A DNA stretch of 64,000 nt from Mantis religiosa (taxonomy: Eukaryota; Arthropoda; Insecta; Mantodea; Mantidae). The notes under the pieces are model-generated. The model worked only from the letters and a program-made list of their open reading frames with translations. It was not told where the DNA came from and ran no database searches. Location: the NCBI GenBank assembly GCA_030765055.1, contig CM060950.1, forward strand, positions 457,809,778 to 457,873,777, in the 5' to 3' direction. Shown here in pieces: positions 22,181 to 32,186 of this stretch (position 1 is its first letter; each line of letters begins with the position of its first letter). Made by a program: the position numbers and the translations under genes.

Positions 22181-23317
22181 CAAGGGGATGGTGATGTCGG
22201 CGTCGACGTGCCTTTCGCCACGCCGGTGCTTACTCGTTTCTCCGGCTGCTCTCCCTGGTGTGGGCAAACTTTCTCCAGGAGTCTTGGCTGGCCACACTGC
22301 CAACACACATCACTTGATCTTCACCAGCGTCCCTCAGCTGGTCTTTGGTGCCCATTGTGGCGGGTACTTCTTGTTCTCGAAATCGGTGTAGCCGTTACGT
22401 TGGCCGCCTCCATCCTCATTGCGGCCGTTAGCCCCTGGTGAGTGGTCTTGCAGTCCCCGAGCATTAGGCGCCGACGAATCTCGGTGTCTCGTACCCCGTC
22501 AACGAAGTTGTAGGCGGCTTCCCGTGATACGCACTTGGGTGGGAGGTCGACTAAGGCTTTGCTGGCCAGCTGTTCGTTTGCCAGGGCGAGCTTCTGCAGC
22601 TCCCTGATGTCCTTGGGAGCCGCCGCTGTCTGGACCGCGTTCAGTACCTCTGCAACCTGTCCCTGACCGCTGGCTATTAGCAGTGCGGCCTCTTCTTCTG
22701 GTTACTACTTGTGCTTGGTCACTCTGTCGAATTGGTGGCGGAAGACTTCGAAAGTTGACGCAGCGTGGTACTTATGTAGTTTGACGCGCGCAGATGCTGT
22801 GTCGCGTCCCGGCTCGTCGGCCTTTAATCATCCTTCTGCCGACGATGTCCTCCCCCAAGGCATTCAGGGACATGGTGTTACCGTCGGACTTTCCCTATAG
22901 GCCATTAACGCGGTTGGCCAGGTCTTCCACGCGCTCGTCCACTTGACCCATCCGCATGCGCAGCTCCGTGACGTCCTCCTTCACGCCAGTCAACTGTTCC
23001 TTAAATTTGGTGGTGAGGGCTTCGTTCGCAGCCTTCATTTCTGTGGCCAGTGTGTCATTCGCCGCTTTCTTTTCTGTGGTCAATTCGGCCTTCATTTCAG
23101 TCATCTTTGCGGCTAGGTTGTTATTTGCCGCTTCCGTCTTTGCAGCAAGGGTGTCATTCGCTGTCTTCATTTCTTTTAGCTCCGCGGCCAGATTGTCATT
23201 TGCCGTGTCCGTCTTAGTAGCCAGGCTGTCCTTCGCCGGTTTCATTCCTGTGATTAATTCGGCCTTCATTGCTTCCAACTTCTGTAAACTTTTGGCCAAT
23301 GCAGCTTTCATTGTCAT
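22181..23317 (-). pseudogene. Gypsy gag with coiled coil and zinc knuckle
   Basis: The gag reading starts at the ATG at 23317 near the primer site and gives a 140-residue open frame. It is made of heptad-like repeats (ANDTLAA / AANNNLAAK / MKAELTT), a clear coiled coil, and ends VEDLANRVNGL at 22895. In shifted frames the capsid part follows: KLALANEQLASKALVDLPPK and AAYNFVDGVRDTEIRRRL (22555-22455). A zinc-knuckle-like CWQCGQPRLLEKVC lies near 22300-22260; its expected histidine is replaced, so it could not bind zinc normally. Two or more frameshifts separate these pieces. Confidence 0.8.
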
Positions 23318-23318
23318 T

Positions 23319-23335
23319 TCCCACTTCTGACATCA
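23319..23335 (-). promoter_or_regulatory. Primer binding site, likely tRNA-Leu
   Basis: The minus strand reads TGATGTCAGAAGTGGGA just inside the 5' LTR. Insect tRNA-Leu 3' ends are (from memory) TCCCACTTCTGACACCA, so the fit has one mismatch (A for G). Two spacer bases separate it from the LTR, as is common. It would prime minus-strand DNA synthesis. Confidence 0.65.
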
Positions 23336-23337
23336 AA

Positions 23338-23715
23338 TGTGACTTTGTGGGTTCGTAACATTAAAAGTCAGGTTTGCAGAAATTCAAAATGTTCTTTATT
23401 TCCGTAGAAAGACACTTTTCTACACCCTTCACTGGTTCTAAAAGACACGTGTCATACACACAGTAGTCTGTGGTTGCTTCACAAAACATAAACAAACGAA
23501 CAAAATCACTCGCGGTAGACTTCAAAGGTTCACAATTAACAGTTCTCCACTTTCAACTCAATCTACAAGTCCAATTACAACTGTCGCGATGGACTACCAC
23601 GGCTTCTTTTATATATCTCCACTCATTGTTCTAGAAATTAGCGGAATGTTCTCTAACAATCAAGATGGTATCAGTAGAAAGACGAATCTTCCTGACATTT
23701 ATCTGCCTCGCGACA
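23338..23715 (-). repeat. 5' LTR of the Gypsy-type element
   Basis: On the minus strand it starts TGTCGCGAGGCAG at 23715 and ends ACCCACAAAGTCACA at 23338. It carries ATATATAAAAGAAGCC (TATA-like, about 23605-23622) and GGAAATAAAGAACATTTTG (polyadenylation signal, about 23385-23403). The order promoter, transcript start, AATAAA fits an LTR. Related to the solo LTR at 9846-10350. Confidence 0.85.
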
Positions 23716-24048
23716 GTATGCAGTTTCAGTTGGGCCGTTACTGTGGAACGCCTGTTGCCTGGGATTTGTCTGTTTGTGTGAACGTAACAATTGCTACTCA
23801 ACAACAATTGCTACTCAACAACAATTGCAGGTGCTGTAAAAGCACAAGCTATGTGTGGCTGGAAGGAATGAGCTTAAGTTTATTTTGCATAAGAATGACA
23901 TTAGAGAGGGGAGAGGACTGCTAACAGCCAGATGGACAGCAGCGTTTCAGTTTTTTCAATGAATCCATAAAACTGAACAGTGCAAATATTTGAAATAACC
24001 CACAATAGCTGGCCAAACTAGTGTACTGTAGTGTGACATTATGTAAGG
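23716..24048. other. Spacer between Gypsy and the SINE-derived array
   Basis: Contains a short direct repeat of AATTGCTACTCAACAAC at about 23789-23825. Nothing else recognised. The 23589-23924 plus-strand frame starts inside the LTR and is not a gene. Confidence 0.45.
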
Positions 24049-24712
24049 ATGACCTTTTTACTATCCTGTACATTTAAATTTAACTTAATTCCTCTATGTA
24101 CTCTGTACTCATTTGAACATCATTTCATTCATCGCTAGATATGACTTATCGCTGGAGGTTTTTCCTTGTCCTGAAAGATGAATGTCTGGTCTCTCTAAGC
24201 TCTATGTACCCCGGAATCATTTCAGTACTATTTCATTCATGGTGCGATATGATTTAACGTTGGAGGCTTTTCCATAATCTGAACGATGAATGTATGGTGA
24301 CTCTAAGTTTTGTGTATCCTGGACTCATTTGTACATCAGTTCATTCATCGCTTAATTAGACTTAACGTTTGAGTTTTTCCCTTATTCTGAAAGATGAATG
24401 TCTGGCAACTCTAAGCTCTGTATACCCTTTACTCATTTGAGAATCATTTCATTCATCGTCCGACATGACTTCACGTTATATGTTTTTCCTTAAGCGGAAA
24501 GATGAATGTCTAGTAACACAAAGCTCTATGTACAGTGGACTCATTTGAACATTTCTTTCATTATCCTGATATGACTTAACGTTGGAGGGTTTTACTTTTC
24601 CTGAAAGATGAATGCCCGGTAATTCTAAGCTCTAGGTACCCTGAACTCATTTGAATTTTTCAATCACTGTCCGACATGACTTATCATTTGGGGTGTTTCG
24701 TTACCCTGAAGG
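24049..24712 (+). repeat. Tandem array of the SINE 3' body, 108-bp unit
   Basis: The recurring landmark CTGAAAGATG (or a one-base variant) starts at 24171, 24279, 24387, 24495, 24601 and 24706, so units are 108, 108, 108, 106 and 105 bp. Each unit runs TTTTCC-TATCCTGAAAGATGAATG, then AACTCTAAGCTCTATGTACC, GGACTCATTTGAACATCATT, TCATTCATCGTCCGATATGA and CTTAACGTTGGAGG. Every segment is in the 3' body of the main SINE (compare 32290-32416). The tRNA head and the ACGTAAATT tail are missing. All units lack the CACCCAT-type block that the SINE copies have between GTTTC and ATTCATCG. That shared loss says the array grew by tandem amplification of one founder. A degenerate first unit may begin at 24049. 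Confidence 0.85.
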
Positions 24713-25201
24713 ACGGACGGATGGACGGATGGAAGGATGGAGGGATGGAAGGATGGACGGATGGACGGATGGATGGGTGGATGGAGGGAGGGAGGGAGGG
24801 GTGGGTGGATGGAGGGGTGGGTGGATGGAGGGGAGGGTGGGTGGATGGGTGGATGCATGGATGGATGGATGGACGGACGGATGGACGGACGGAGGATGGA
24901 TGGATGGAGGCAGGGAGGGATGGAGGGAGGGATGGACGGATGGACGGACGGGTGGACGGGTGTACGGACGGACGGACGGGGGGACGGGTGGACGGACGGA
25001 CGGGGGACGGGTGGACCGGTGGACGGACTAATGGAAGGACGCACGCATGGACGGCCGGACGGTTGGACGAACGGACGGATGGATGGACGAGCAGACGGGC
25101 GGACGGATGGACGGACGGACGGATGGACGGATGAACCGATGGACCGATGGACGGATGGACGGAGGGACGGATGGAGGGACGGACGGAGGGACGGATGGAT
25201 T
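24709..25201. repeat. (GGAC/GGAT)n tetranucleotide block
   Basis: About 490 bp of GGAC, GGAT, GGAG and GGGT units, starting directly inside the last SINE-derived unit at CTGAAGGACGGACGG. All six frames are open for long distances because the period is four, giving spurious GWTD/MDGR proteins on the plus strand and HPSIPP on the minus. None of those is a gene. Confidence 0.95.
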
Positions 25202-26527
25202 TATTTGCCGTGAACTTTACAGTATAGCAACGTCAGAAATTAAAATTTACCAAGCCACATTATAAAAGTCACTTGTAAAATACAATAGGTTTTCCACCAA
25301 AGAATGGCGTGTACTATTTTTAAGTGTTAAATTAAGGAGCTCTCTTAGTTTTGTGGTAAAAAATTACATAATTTAATTGAAACGACTATAAAACTATTCT
25401 TAATTTTAGTGTGTCTAGATTTATATATAAATCCAAACAGATACGTGTAGTGTAATTATATATATATTAGAGAAAGTATAAAGCTATTAAGATTTTTTTT
25501 AGTATATAAAAAGACAATTCAGCACATTCGTCGATGGCAACGTTAAAATACCTATATGAATAGGAAGTGGTTTCCAATGTTCTTTTCAATGAACTCCGCA
25601 AATTATTCTAAGGGCCTTTATGTAATTGCAAAATAGATATCTCAGCTGCTAAGAGTGATTTTCCCAGAGGGATTCCCTGTATGTTAGTAAAACTCCTTAG
25701 ACTAGTCGAGAAACACGTTTAAAATGTGTTTTATTTCCTTACATAAACTGCCAGCTTTCCGTGGTGACTTTGGGACTTCGAGGGGTTTTCAAATGAACCA
25801 GCGCTAACCCCGAAAAACTACAAAAGTGAAAGGTGAAACATTTTTGTTTCTTTGTGTTTGCGTCTAATCCAAAATATAAATTAAATGCAGCACACCCCCA
25901 AAGGTCTCATAGCTGTACGTACTGATTCTAGCACAATAACGTGCTCGTTATGAGGAGACGAGGTTAGGCTGCATATCCATTGCATTATGTCTATATGCCA
26001 TTTGAAAATATTCCATTATTTAATATTCCAGGAGGAACTTTCTGTGTATACATATAAGCACTGATTTTCGTATAACAGTCAATTAATGCATCATATACCT
26101 AAGCCACAAAGGTTAAAATTTGTACTTGAAAAAGGTCATAAACCACGATTCCACAGATAGTATATGTTGTGTGATTCCATAGCACGTGATCTGTGCTTAT
26201 TCATTTATATTTTAATAATTTATTTAGTCATCATAGTGCAACAACTTAAAAACAAGTCCGGTATCTAATCTCTGTTTAATATAACCTTGCCCCGCTGACA
26301 TGTATCACTCCGCGTGCAACTACTCCCCCCTCACCCTAATGGGCTAATGTTTTCGCGTCATAGGCGGTGCCTTCCCGTCACATTTAAATCTGCAGTAAAC
26401 GTCACGATAAGTGCCGGGAAGATAGATAATATCATACAAATTAGGATATGAAGGCATGCAAAACTACAAGTTTATAATGCAACTAAGCAAGCTGAAACTG
26501 AATGAATGAGCAATGAAACTGAACAGT
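25202..26527. other. AT-rich spacer, nothing recognised
   Basis: No domain, RNA or repeat recognised. The part nearest 26.5 kb may belong to the DDE transposon whose coding remnant follows. Confidence 0.45.
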
Positions 26528-26935
26528 TTATAATGAAAGGCCTTTGGCCTTTTCCACTGGGATTTTTAAACCAGCACACATGCCTTGCAGAAATACTTGT
26601 CTTTCAGTCTTAAAAGTCGTGTCACGCCATACTTTACTTTTCGTGTGTTCTTCATTCACCCAAGTCTCGCCAAAGGTAGTATATTTTGCGATTTGTATCC
26701 GCTACAGTCTGATTGTTCTTAAAGAACGTTTTCGCCACACAGCAATATCGCCTTTGTCTCTTAGCAAATTTTCCTTGCCCCTTTTTTCATTCACAAACCA
26801 CAGATGTGTAGGCAATCTTTACAGACTAGATCTGCTGAAATTTGGTAAATCTGCATCCTCATTTACAGCACAAAACATTTTATTTATGTTAGGGAGTTCG
26901 TTTCTAAATAAAAAGCTATGCACATGACGACGTAA
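26528..26935 (-). pseudogene. DDE transposase fragment, YxDETW family
   Basis: Minus-strand coding remnant with few lesions. In order: KENLLRDKGDIAVWRKRSL, YRIQIAKYTTFGETWVNEEH, TKSKVWRDTTFKTERQVF and PVEKAKGLSL with a stop at 26528-26530. The family normally has (I/V)-Y-Y-L-D-E-T-W-V around the first catalytic aspartate; here that reads TTFGETW, so the aspartate is lost. It is the DDE_3-like arthropod family also seen at 45.1 and 61.6 kb. The region to 27235 likely holds the rest of the element, ending at a TACGAGGGCTGTTC terminus. The plus-strand frame 26544-26927 is a shadow. Confidence 0.7.
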
Positions 26936-27215
26936 AGCACTTTTCACGAACTTATCGCATTCTCCGAGCACGCGCTTTTATTTTATTCCTGCTTTTGCCT
27001 GAAGTGATAAATTTTCCTGTTGTCTCAATTTCACGTCGCGTTGCAGCGGTAGGCGATATTCAACATTTCTGAACTTGCCTGGTTCTCACAGGCGGGAACC
27101 AGGAGTACCAACAACGAAACTACTACGGCGTGTTTGTTTCACATTAAGCTAACAGAATATAATAAGATTGAATTTTATTGCGAAAAACTATAACTGTAAA
27201 AAGTTATGACCATTC
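26936..27215 (-). other. Upstream part of the DDE transposon
   Basis: Between the transposase fragment and the presumed terminus at 27216-27235. No motif recognised; the position suggests 5' untranslated and eroded N-terminal coding sequence of the same element. Confidence 0.35.
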
Positions 27216-27235
27216 TTTATTGAACAGCCCTCGTA
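27216..27235 (-). repeat. Transposon end motif, copy 2
   Basis: TTTATTGAACAGCCCTCGTA, identical to 1551-1570. Here it lies upstream of a minus-strand DDE transposase fragment. This suggests it is the 5' terminal inverted repeat of that transposon family. The partner end was not found. Confidence 0.5.
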
Positions 27236-28120
27236 ATAACATACTTTGCATTGCTTAACTCTACTTACATGAAATAGAGGAGTAAGATTTAGTTTGTGTA
27301 AGTGTATCAAAGAACTATACATTTTATTTTATGGATAGAACATCACCAGTTTCGATGTGAGAAAGCAGAAGTATTAGCATCAATCCACTTAAAAGCAGAT
27401 ATTAATAAATTCAATATGAAGCATTCCTTTTAATCTCAGTTACTTAATGGTGACGCTTATGTTTATTTTAGACCGTCCTATACCACAACCATCGTAAGTG
27501 TCATAATAAGAAGAAAAATTATAGATGCTGCTAATTTAACCATGATCAATAATAAAGTAAAAAAGTGTGTGATGTGTAAGAGAAAGAGAAGGATTAACAT
27601 TTGTATTAAACAGAAAGACTATTTAGCTAACGGGATATTCTATTCCATTGCCCAAGGAAACAGTACGAGATGAGTAACACACGATCCACTTACTAATATA
27701 CAAGAACTTGAGTAAGAATGAAGGTTTAAATTCTGCTCGTCAGTTGTTCACACTACCACGAAGTTCCAAAGTTGTGAAAGTTTGACAGAAGAGAGAACTT
27801 CTTGTAGTTTTTGGATTTTTTATCAACAATATTATACACTGTTCATAAATATAAATATCGGTTAAACATATACATTTCTGTTTTTTAAATATTTTACGTG
27901 GAAGGAAAAAAGTGGATCTACCCACACTAACCCATTGGGCTGCTGACATAGGAGTCGCCGCTCCGGTGAGGTCACCAGTGCGGAAAAATAACCTTCCACT
28001 GACTAGGGCGGTAGCCCTTGTGAAGTTAGCTGGTTCCGCTCGTGGCACCCAGATTCAGGAGCAGTGTTGATGGCTGCGGCGAACCGCATGGAGTGTTGAG
28101 GGGGATAGACGTCATGATCA
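27236..28120. other. Spacer with unassigned GC-rich end
   Basis: 27236-27895 is AT-rich and unremarkable. 27900-28120 is GC-richer and is continuous in composition with the reverse-strand ORF that ends at 28121, so it may be its 3' flank. The 27740-28048 minus frame (start PRAEPANFTRATALVSGRLF) has no motif I recognise. Confidence 0.4.
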
Positions 28121-28682
28121 CTAGGCCCTGACGACCACCGTTCCTTTCCAAAGGTGGCGTTCTTCATGTATTGCTCCGTGGTGATCGATGTAGGTCTCGT
28201 GAGGACCTGTATCCAACGGAGGGTATCGGCGTGGCAGATCAGGTGGTGGCGTCCGTCGGGTGCGGTTGTGTCTTCGGGGCGGAAGGGCCCCTTGCATGGG
28301 TGCTAGTGCCCTTGCGAGATCTCTGATGTTGTCAGTGATGGAGTTCTGATGCATTCTGAGAGCTCCCTCGAGCTTAGCTGGCGTGAAGAGGCGTGTATCG
28401 TTAATGTAGCTTACTATTTTCTCCAACTTGGCCTTGCAGTATTCCAGGGCTTCTGAACTGCCTGCAGTCTCCCGGTTACCGCGCTGCGAAGCCTGGGTGG
28501 CCTCCTTTACCTCGTCCAAAGTGCGAAGTAGGGCTGCCTCCCAAGTTGCCACCCACGCAGTCAGCTCTGTGATTGCTGTCTGCATGTCCTGTAACGTGGT
28601 GCTGAAGTTCTGGAGTAGTTCCGTGGCTTTCTCTGTGCTGGCGTGTGAGGTTTTAATATGTTGGAGTAGCTGTGAGTCTGGT
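28121..28682 (-). CDS. Unrecognised ORF, coiled-coil, gag/ORF1-like
   Basis: Open on the minus strand from just after a stop at about 28682 to the stop at 28121, some 187 codons without interruption. A start codon is at 28585, but the frame is open and similar in style upstream (QLLQHIKTSHASTEKATELL). The N-terminal two thirds is helical and charged (ATWEAALLRTLDEVKEATQ, then EALEYCKAKLEKIVSYI). The last third is Pro/Arg-rich (PPRRHNRTRRTPPPDLPRRY). A coiled coil followed by a basic tail is usual for retroelement gag or ORF1 proteins. I found no zinc knuckle and cannot name the family. It begins directly at the edge of the GAT microsatellite, so its true 5' part may be lost. Confidence 0.45.
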
Positions 28683-28706
28683 TAATGTGTGAAGGCTTTG
28701 GCGTAG

Positions 28707-28974
<268 letters not shown>

Positions 28975-29162
28975 GCGTATAAGGGCGCTCAACTGCAGAG
29001 GTTATCAGCGCGCTTTTCAAAAAAAAACTGATCATGGCAAAAGCCAGATATAAATTTCTCTAAAACACTATAAATGTGTAAATAAACTTGCATATAATAC
29101 ATGCACATAAAAACTATAAACACAAAAGAAATATAAATCTAAAATGCCATAAATTCTCTTCG

Positions 29163-29838
29163 CTAAATCCTAAAGTCTAGTCTAGAAAAGAATCTCAAGA
29201 CCTTCTCCACTACTGTGTTATCGTCCGCTAGCAATTCTGCAAAGCTGGCCGGCAGCTGCAGAGACGTCCTAAGGTCTGCTACGTGAAAGCACTCTAGCAG
29301 CACGTGTCGTACAGATAACGCTTCATTGCAAATCGGACACAGTGGAGTAGGTTCCTTTTTAAAAAGAAAACTATGAGTAAAAAACCAGTGCCCAATATGC
29401 AACTGAGCCAAACTCACCTCCTCGCGACGAGATGACCGACAGGAGGTAACCCAGGGAATCGGAAGTTCTTTCAAAGATCTAAGTTTATTATTGCGGAGAG
29501 CGGACCCTCTTCCTACCAGAAGGTTTGCACAACTCTCCGCAATACGGCCCTAAAATCTTCCGATGTCACAGATGGTACTCGAACCCTGGGCTTCATGGTA
29601 GCCGTCTTGGCTGCCGAATCCGCCATTTCATTCCGCCGCAAGCCTACGTGACCAGGAATCCATGCACACACCACGCTTACGCCAGAAGCGTGTACAACGT
29701 GGAGGGCATCCTGGATACGCTGCACAATAGGGTGGAAGTTGTACAGCTGCTGTAGGCTTTGAAGTGCACTGAGGGAATCACTCAGGACTAAGCAGTTCCC
29801 CAACCTTCGTCGACGTACGTGAGACGTACGTAGGTAGA
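29163..29838 (-). pseudogene. LINE ORF2 remnant: RNase H and C-terminus
   Basis: From about 29830: NCLVLSDSLSALQSLQQL (containing the third RNase H carboxylate motif, DSLSAL), then VCAWIPGHVGLRRNEMADSA (the G-H-V-G-x-x-x-N-E-x-A-D-x-A-A motif). After a frameshift near 29515 the frame 29474-29163 gives WVTSCRSSRREEVSLAQL, then HIGHWFFTH, LCPICNEALSVRHVLLEC, a Cys/His zinc-like motif, and ends FFSRLDFRI. The same C-terminal design is present at 44400-44687 in the I-like LINE. Confidence 0.85.
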
Positions 29839-29839
29839 T

Positions 29840-30683
29840 GCGTAGGTGACATGCTGTTGTGTATGGCGGGTTTGGGTGTGACTGCGAGGGTATTGGTGGG
29901 GAGGGTGTGATTGGTGAGGAAGTTGATGTGTGAGGTAAGGTTGGTGTGGCTGCTGCTGTGTGCGGCTTCTCCTTGGGCTTCTCGGGCACGCCGCTTGTCC
30001 GGTGAAGTGCCTTGCCTGGTTGCAGGTGCCACAGTACAGCGGGCGACACGTCAGATCATGTCCGGTGCAGGCTGCGGTGAGGCATGCGGCGCCACAGTAG
30101 TGACAGCGTGGGTTGTTGGCGCAGGAGTCGGCGGTGTGCCCATACTGGCAGCAGCGGCGGCAGGGGACGGGTGGCTACCCAGGCTGGCCTCAATCTGGAG
30201 TACCTGCCCGAAGGCTGGGAGTCCATCTTTCAGCGCAGCCTGGTAGTCGCTCTCTTCTATGAACTCTAGGCGAACTAGAGGTGAGGGTCCCCTGTAGGTG
30301 TTGATGCGCATGACCCTCCTTAGTGAAGGCCATCGGTGTCGGGCTGTGTGCAGAATAAATGCATCAGTGAGATGCCTGTGCACTCCCCGAATGACTGCGC
30401 TGTATGTAGGCAGCGTGGCGCCTCGGGGAGGCAGTGACAGCTTCGGTGCATCTGGCGGCGAGTCTTCTTTAGGCTGGCCATGTGTGGTCAGCGGTACAGC
30501 TTCTGCTTCAGCAGTACTGTTGGTCGGCGTTGGAAACGGTGGTGAGCTCTTGGGAGCTTGAAGAGATTGCGGCGAGCCTGGCGGTGGTGTTGGAGGCGAA
30601 GCAGGGGCTGTGTCGTCTTCTTCCGTTGCCTTAACAGGGTCCGCTGCGTTGGTAGTCTTCTTTTTCTTCCCTACCATGTTCAT
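29840..30683 (-). pseudogene. LINE ORF1 with CCHC knuckles
   Basis: Start at 30683 (MVGKKKKTTNAADPV after one more Met). A long Pro/Ser/Thr-rich region is followed by SAVIRGVHRHLTDAFILHTA and RRVMRINTYRGPSPLVRLEF, an RNA-binding-like fold typical of LINE ORF1. The zinc knuckles sit at 30170-30010 in a shifted frame: CQYGHTADSC, CHYCGAACLTAAC and CGTCNQARHFTGQ. A frameshift therefore separates them from the first 180 residues. The protein would coat the LINE RNA. The C-terminal end runs straight into the RNase H tail of ORF2. Confidence 0.75.
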
Positions 30684-31081
30684 TCGGCGAAGTCATAGTC
30701 TTTAGCTCCCCAGTAAGTACACATTTGATCAAATTCACTATAAAATACTTATGATAACTGGGATTTGTTACTGTTATACACAGAGCGCAATGTAAATATT
30801 AAAAGAAATTTAACAAATAGTTATGCATTTCTTTTTAAATATTTAAAACAAGTATAAATCTTCTCTACTAAAGTGTAACAAAAGTTTCAACGCCATCTCT
30901 GCGTCAAATGGTTGGAATATGAGATTATACAGTCACCCGCTCTTCATATATATTCATATTCATATTTATTGCAACTTAATACAGTGTTTGAACACAAGCC
31001 ATGTCATTTGTAACACATACTCTCTCTTAAAAGTAAACGATTAGGAATGTCAAAAAAAAATTTCATTCATCTTCTCTCTCT

Positions 31082-31085
<4 letters not shown>
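30684..31085. other. AT-rich spacer
   Basis: No motif recognised. It lies upstream of the LINE ORF1 and could include its 5' untranslated region in the first hundred bases. Confidence 0.4.

Positions 31086-31147
<62 letters not shown>
31086..31147. repeat. (CA)n then (TA)n microsatellite
   Basis: About 26 CA units (31086-31137) followed by TATATATAT. On the minus strand it is a (TG)n tract directly downstream of the LINE 3' end at 31160-31690, which may have seeded it. Confidence 0.95.
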
Positions 31148-31159
31148 CAAAACATAATT

Positions 31160-31690
31160 ATTCAAAATCATTGAAGTTGTCATCAAAATATTCATCTATG
31201 CTGTAATAGGCTCTGCTTAACAGGAATTTAGTCAGTTTAGATTTAAACTTAGCAGCTGACACAGTATGTTTTAGGCTTTCCGGAAGCTTATTAAGTGGTT
31301 TTGGACCAAAGAATTGGGGGTTATGTTCAAAAAGTTTTAGTCTGTGACCTTTAGCTATATAGTTATTCTTTCCCCTTGTTTCATATGTGTGGACATCGGA
31401 ATTTGTGGAGGTTATATTCCTGTTATGTACAAAAAGTATTGTTCGCAGAATGAATATGCAGGGAAGAGTATGTTTAGGTTTTTAAAATACGGCCTGCATG
31501 AAGTCGTACGTGTTATTTTTGCAAGGTATCTGATAGCTCTTTTCTGTAGGAGAAAAATTCTGTTAAAGTTTAACTTGGAAGTGTGTCCCCACAGCTCGAT
31601 GCCATAAGAAATGTGTGAATATATTAATGAAAAATATACTAACTTACTAGTATCTACTGAGAGAAAATGTGGACTGTAGCTTTGCTGTTG
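31160..31690 (-). pseudogene. LINE reverse transcriptase C-terminus, CR1/Jockey-like
   Basis: Minus strand, from about 31690: FSLIYSHISYGIELWGHTSK, then LLQKRAIRYLAKI, CRPYFKNLNIL (31500-31470), YETRGKNNYIAKGHRLKLFE and FGPKPLNKLPESLKHTV, ending near 31160. These are the standard motifs after the RT palm in CR1/Jockey/RTE-type LINEs (S-H-I-x-Y-G-I-x-x-W-G, L-x-x-L-Q-K-R-A-x-R, T-R, N-K-L-P). The RT palm and everything upstream are missing, as in a 5'-truncated insertion. One frameshift is present around 31435. It has no RNase H and differs from the LINE at 28975-30683. Confidence 0.75.
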
Positions 31691-32186
31691 GAGGGTGCGC
31701 CGAATATTTTCGTAGTTTGGGTACTATAACTTGTGAACTATCAACTTCACAGCGACAGTGAATAAGATCCTTTTTGTTTACTTTATCATACCCTACATTT
31801 TGTCAAGTGTACGCATTGCTCTGGTTATAGCAGCAGTCGAGTAAACACGTCAAGTAACAGAAGATTTGAAAACAGTGGGATAGCCAAATAATGGGTTGTA
31901 TATCAAAATATTCAGGATTACATTTGAGTGATCGTTAATCCAGTTCTATAAAAATATCTTAAATCAAAGAAATTAAAGTGAACCGAGACTCGTGAGATTG
32001 CGTCGGCCCCTTTGTTGTCCTGTTGTTTTCATTTGGGGATATCATATTAAACTTTAAGTAAAAATCAGTAACTTTTGTTAACTTTGTCTACTGTTAGAAA
32101 CTGTTCTTCATGGCGGAGAGTTGTATCGTAATATCAAATAGGTTAGCAATAAATTCAAATGAAGTTACGACAGCGTATACAGTAAA
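31691..32186. other. AT-rich spacer
   Basis: Nothing recognised between the LINE fragment and the SINE target duplication. Confidence 0.45.

Larger units (their letters stand above)
19188..23715 (-). mobile_element. Ty3/Gypsy-type LTR retrotransposon, 3' truncated
   Basis: GC-rich reverse-strand element. In its own direction it has a 5' LTR (23715-23338), primer site, gag with coiled coil and zinc knuckle, aspartic protease, reverse transcriptase, RNase H and the beginning of integrase. It then stops at the junction with piggyBac sequence. The integrase core and 3' LTR are missing. A solo LTR of a related subfamily lies at 9846-10350. Frameshifts are scattered through pol, so it is not functional. 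The order PR-RT-RH-IN identifies Ty3/Gypsy and excludes Copia. Confidence 0.9.
28975..30683 (-). mobile_element. Internally deleted LINE: ORF1 joined to RNase H tail
   Basis: Minus-strand element. ORF1 runs from 30683 to about 29840 and is followed within a few bases by the RNase H and C-terminal end of ORF2 (about 29830-29163). The endonuclease and reverse transcriptase, about 3 kb, are missing. After the ORF2 stop come about 190 bp of 3' flank ending GTTGAGCGCCC and then the CAT repeat. Full-length elements of this kind (compare 39.8-44.7 kb) have ORF1 then EN-RT-RNase H. This copy is therefore an internal deletion and could move only with help from another LINE. Confidence 0.75.

Noticed and set aside
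21638..22441. 267-codon plus-strand frame, one of the longest in the window
   Set aside because: It is the complement of the Gypsy protease/RT region, whose minus-strand frames carry real motifs (DTGATVTVIR and others). The plus frame has none and is open because of GC-rich codon mirroring.
24049..25201. CRISPR array
   Set aside because: The repeats are contiguous SINE-derived units without spacers, in a eukaryotic context.
24651..25265. Several overlapping 70-158-codon proteins rich in GWTDGR or HPSIPP
   Set aside because: Products of a four-base repeat that keeps most frames open; not genes.
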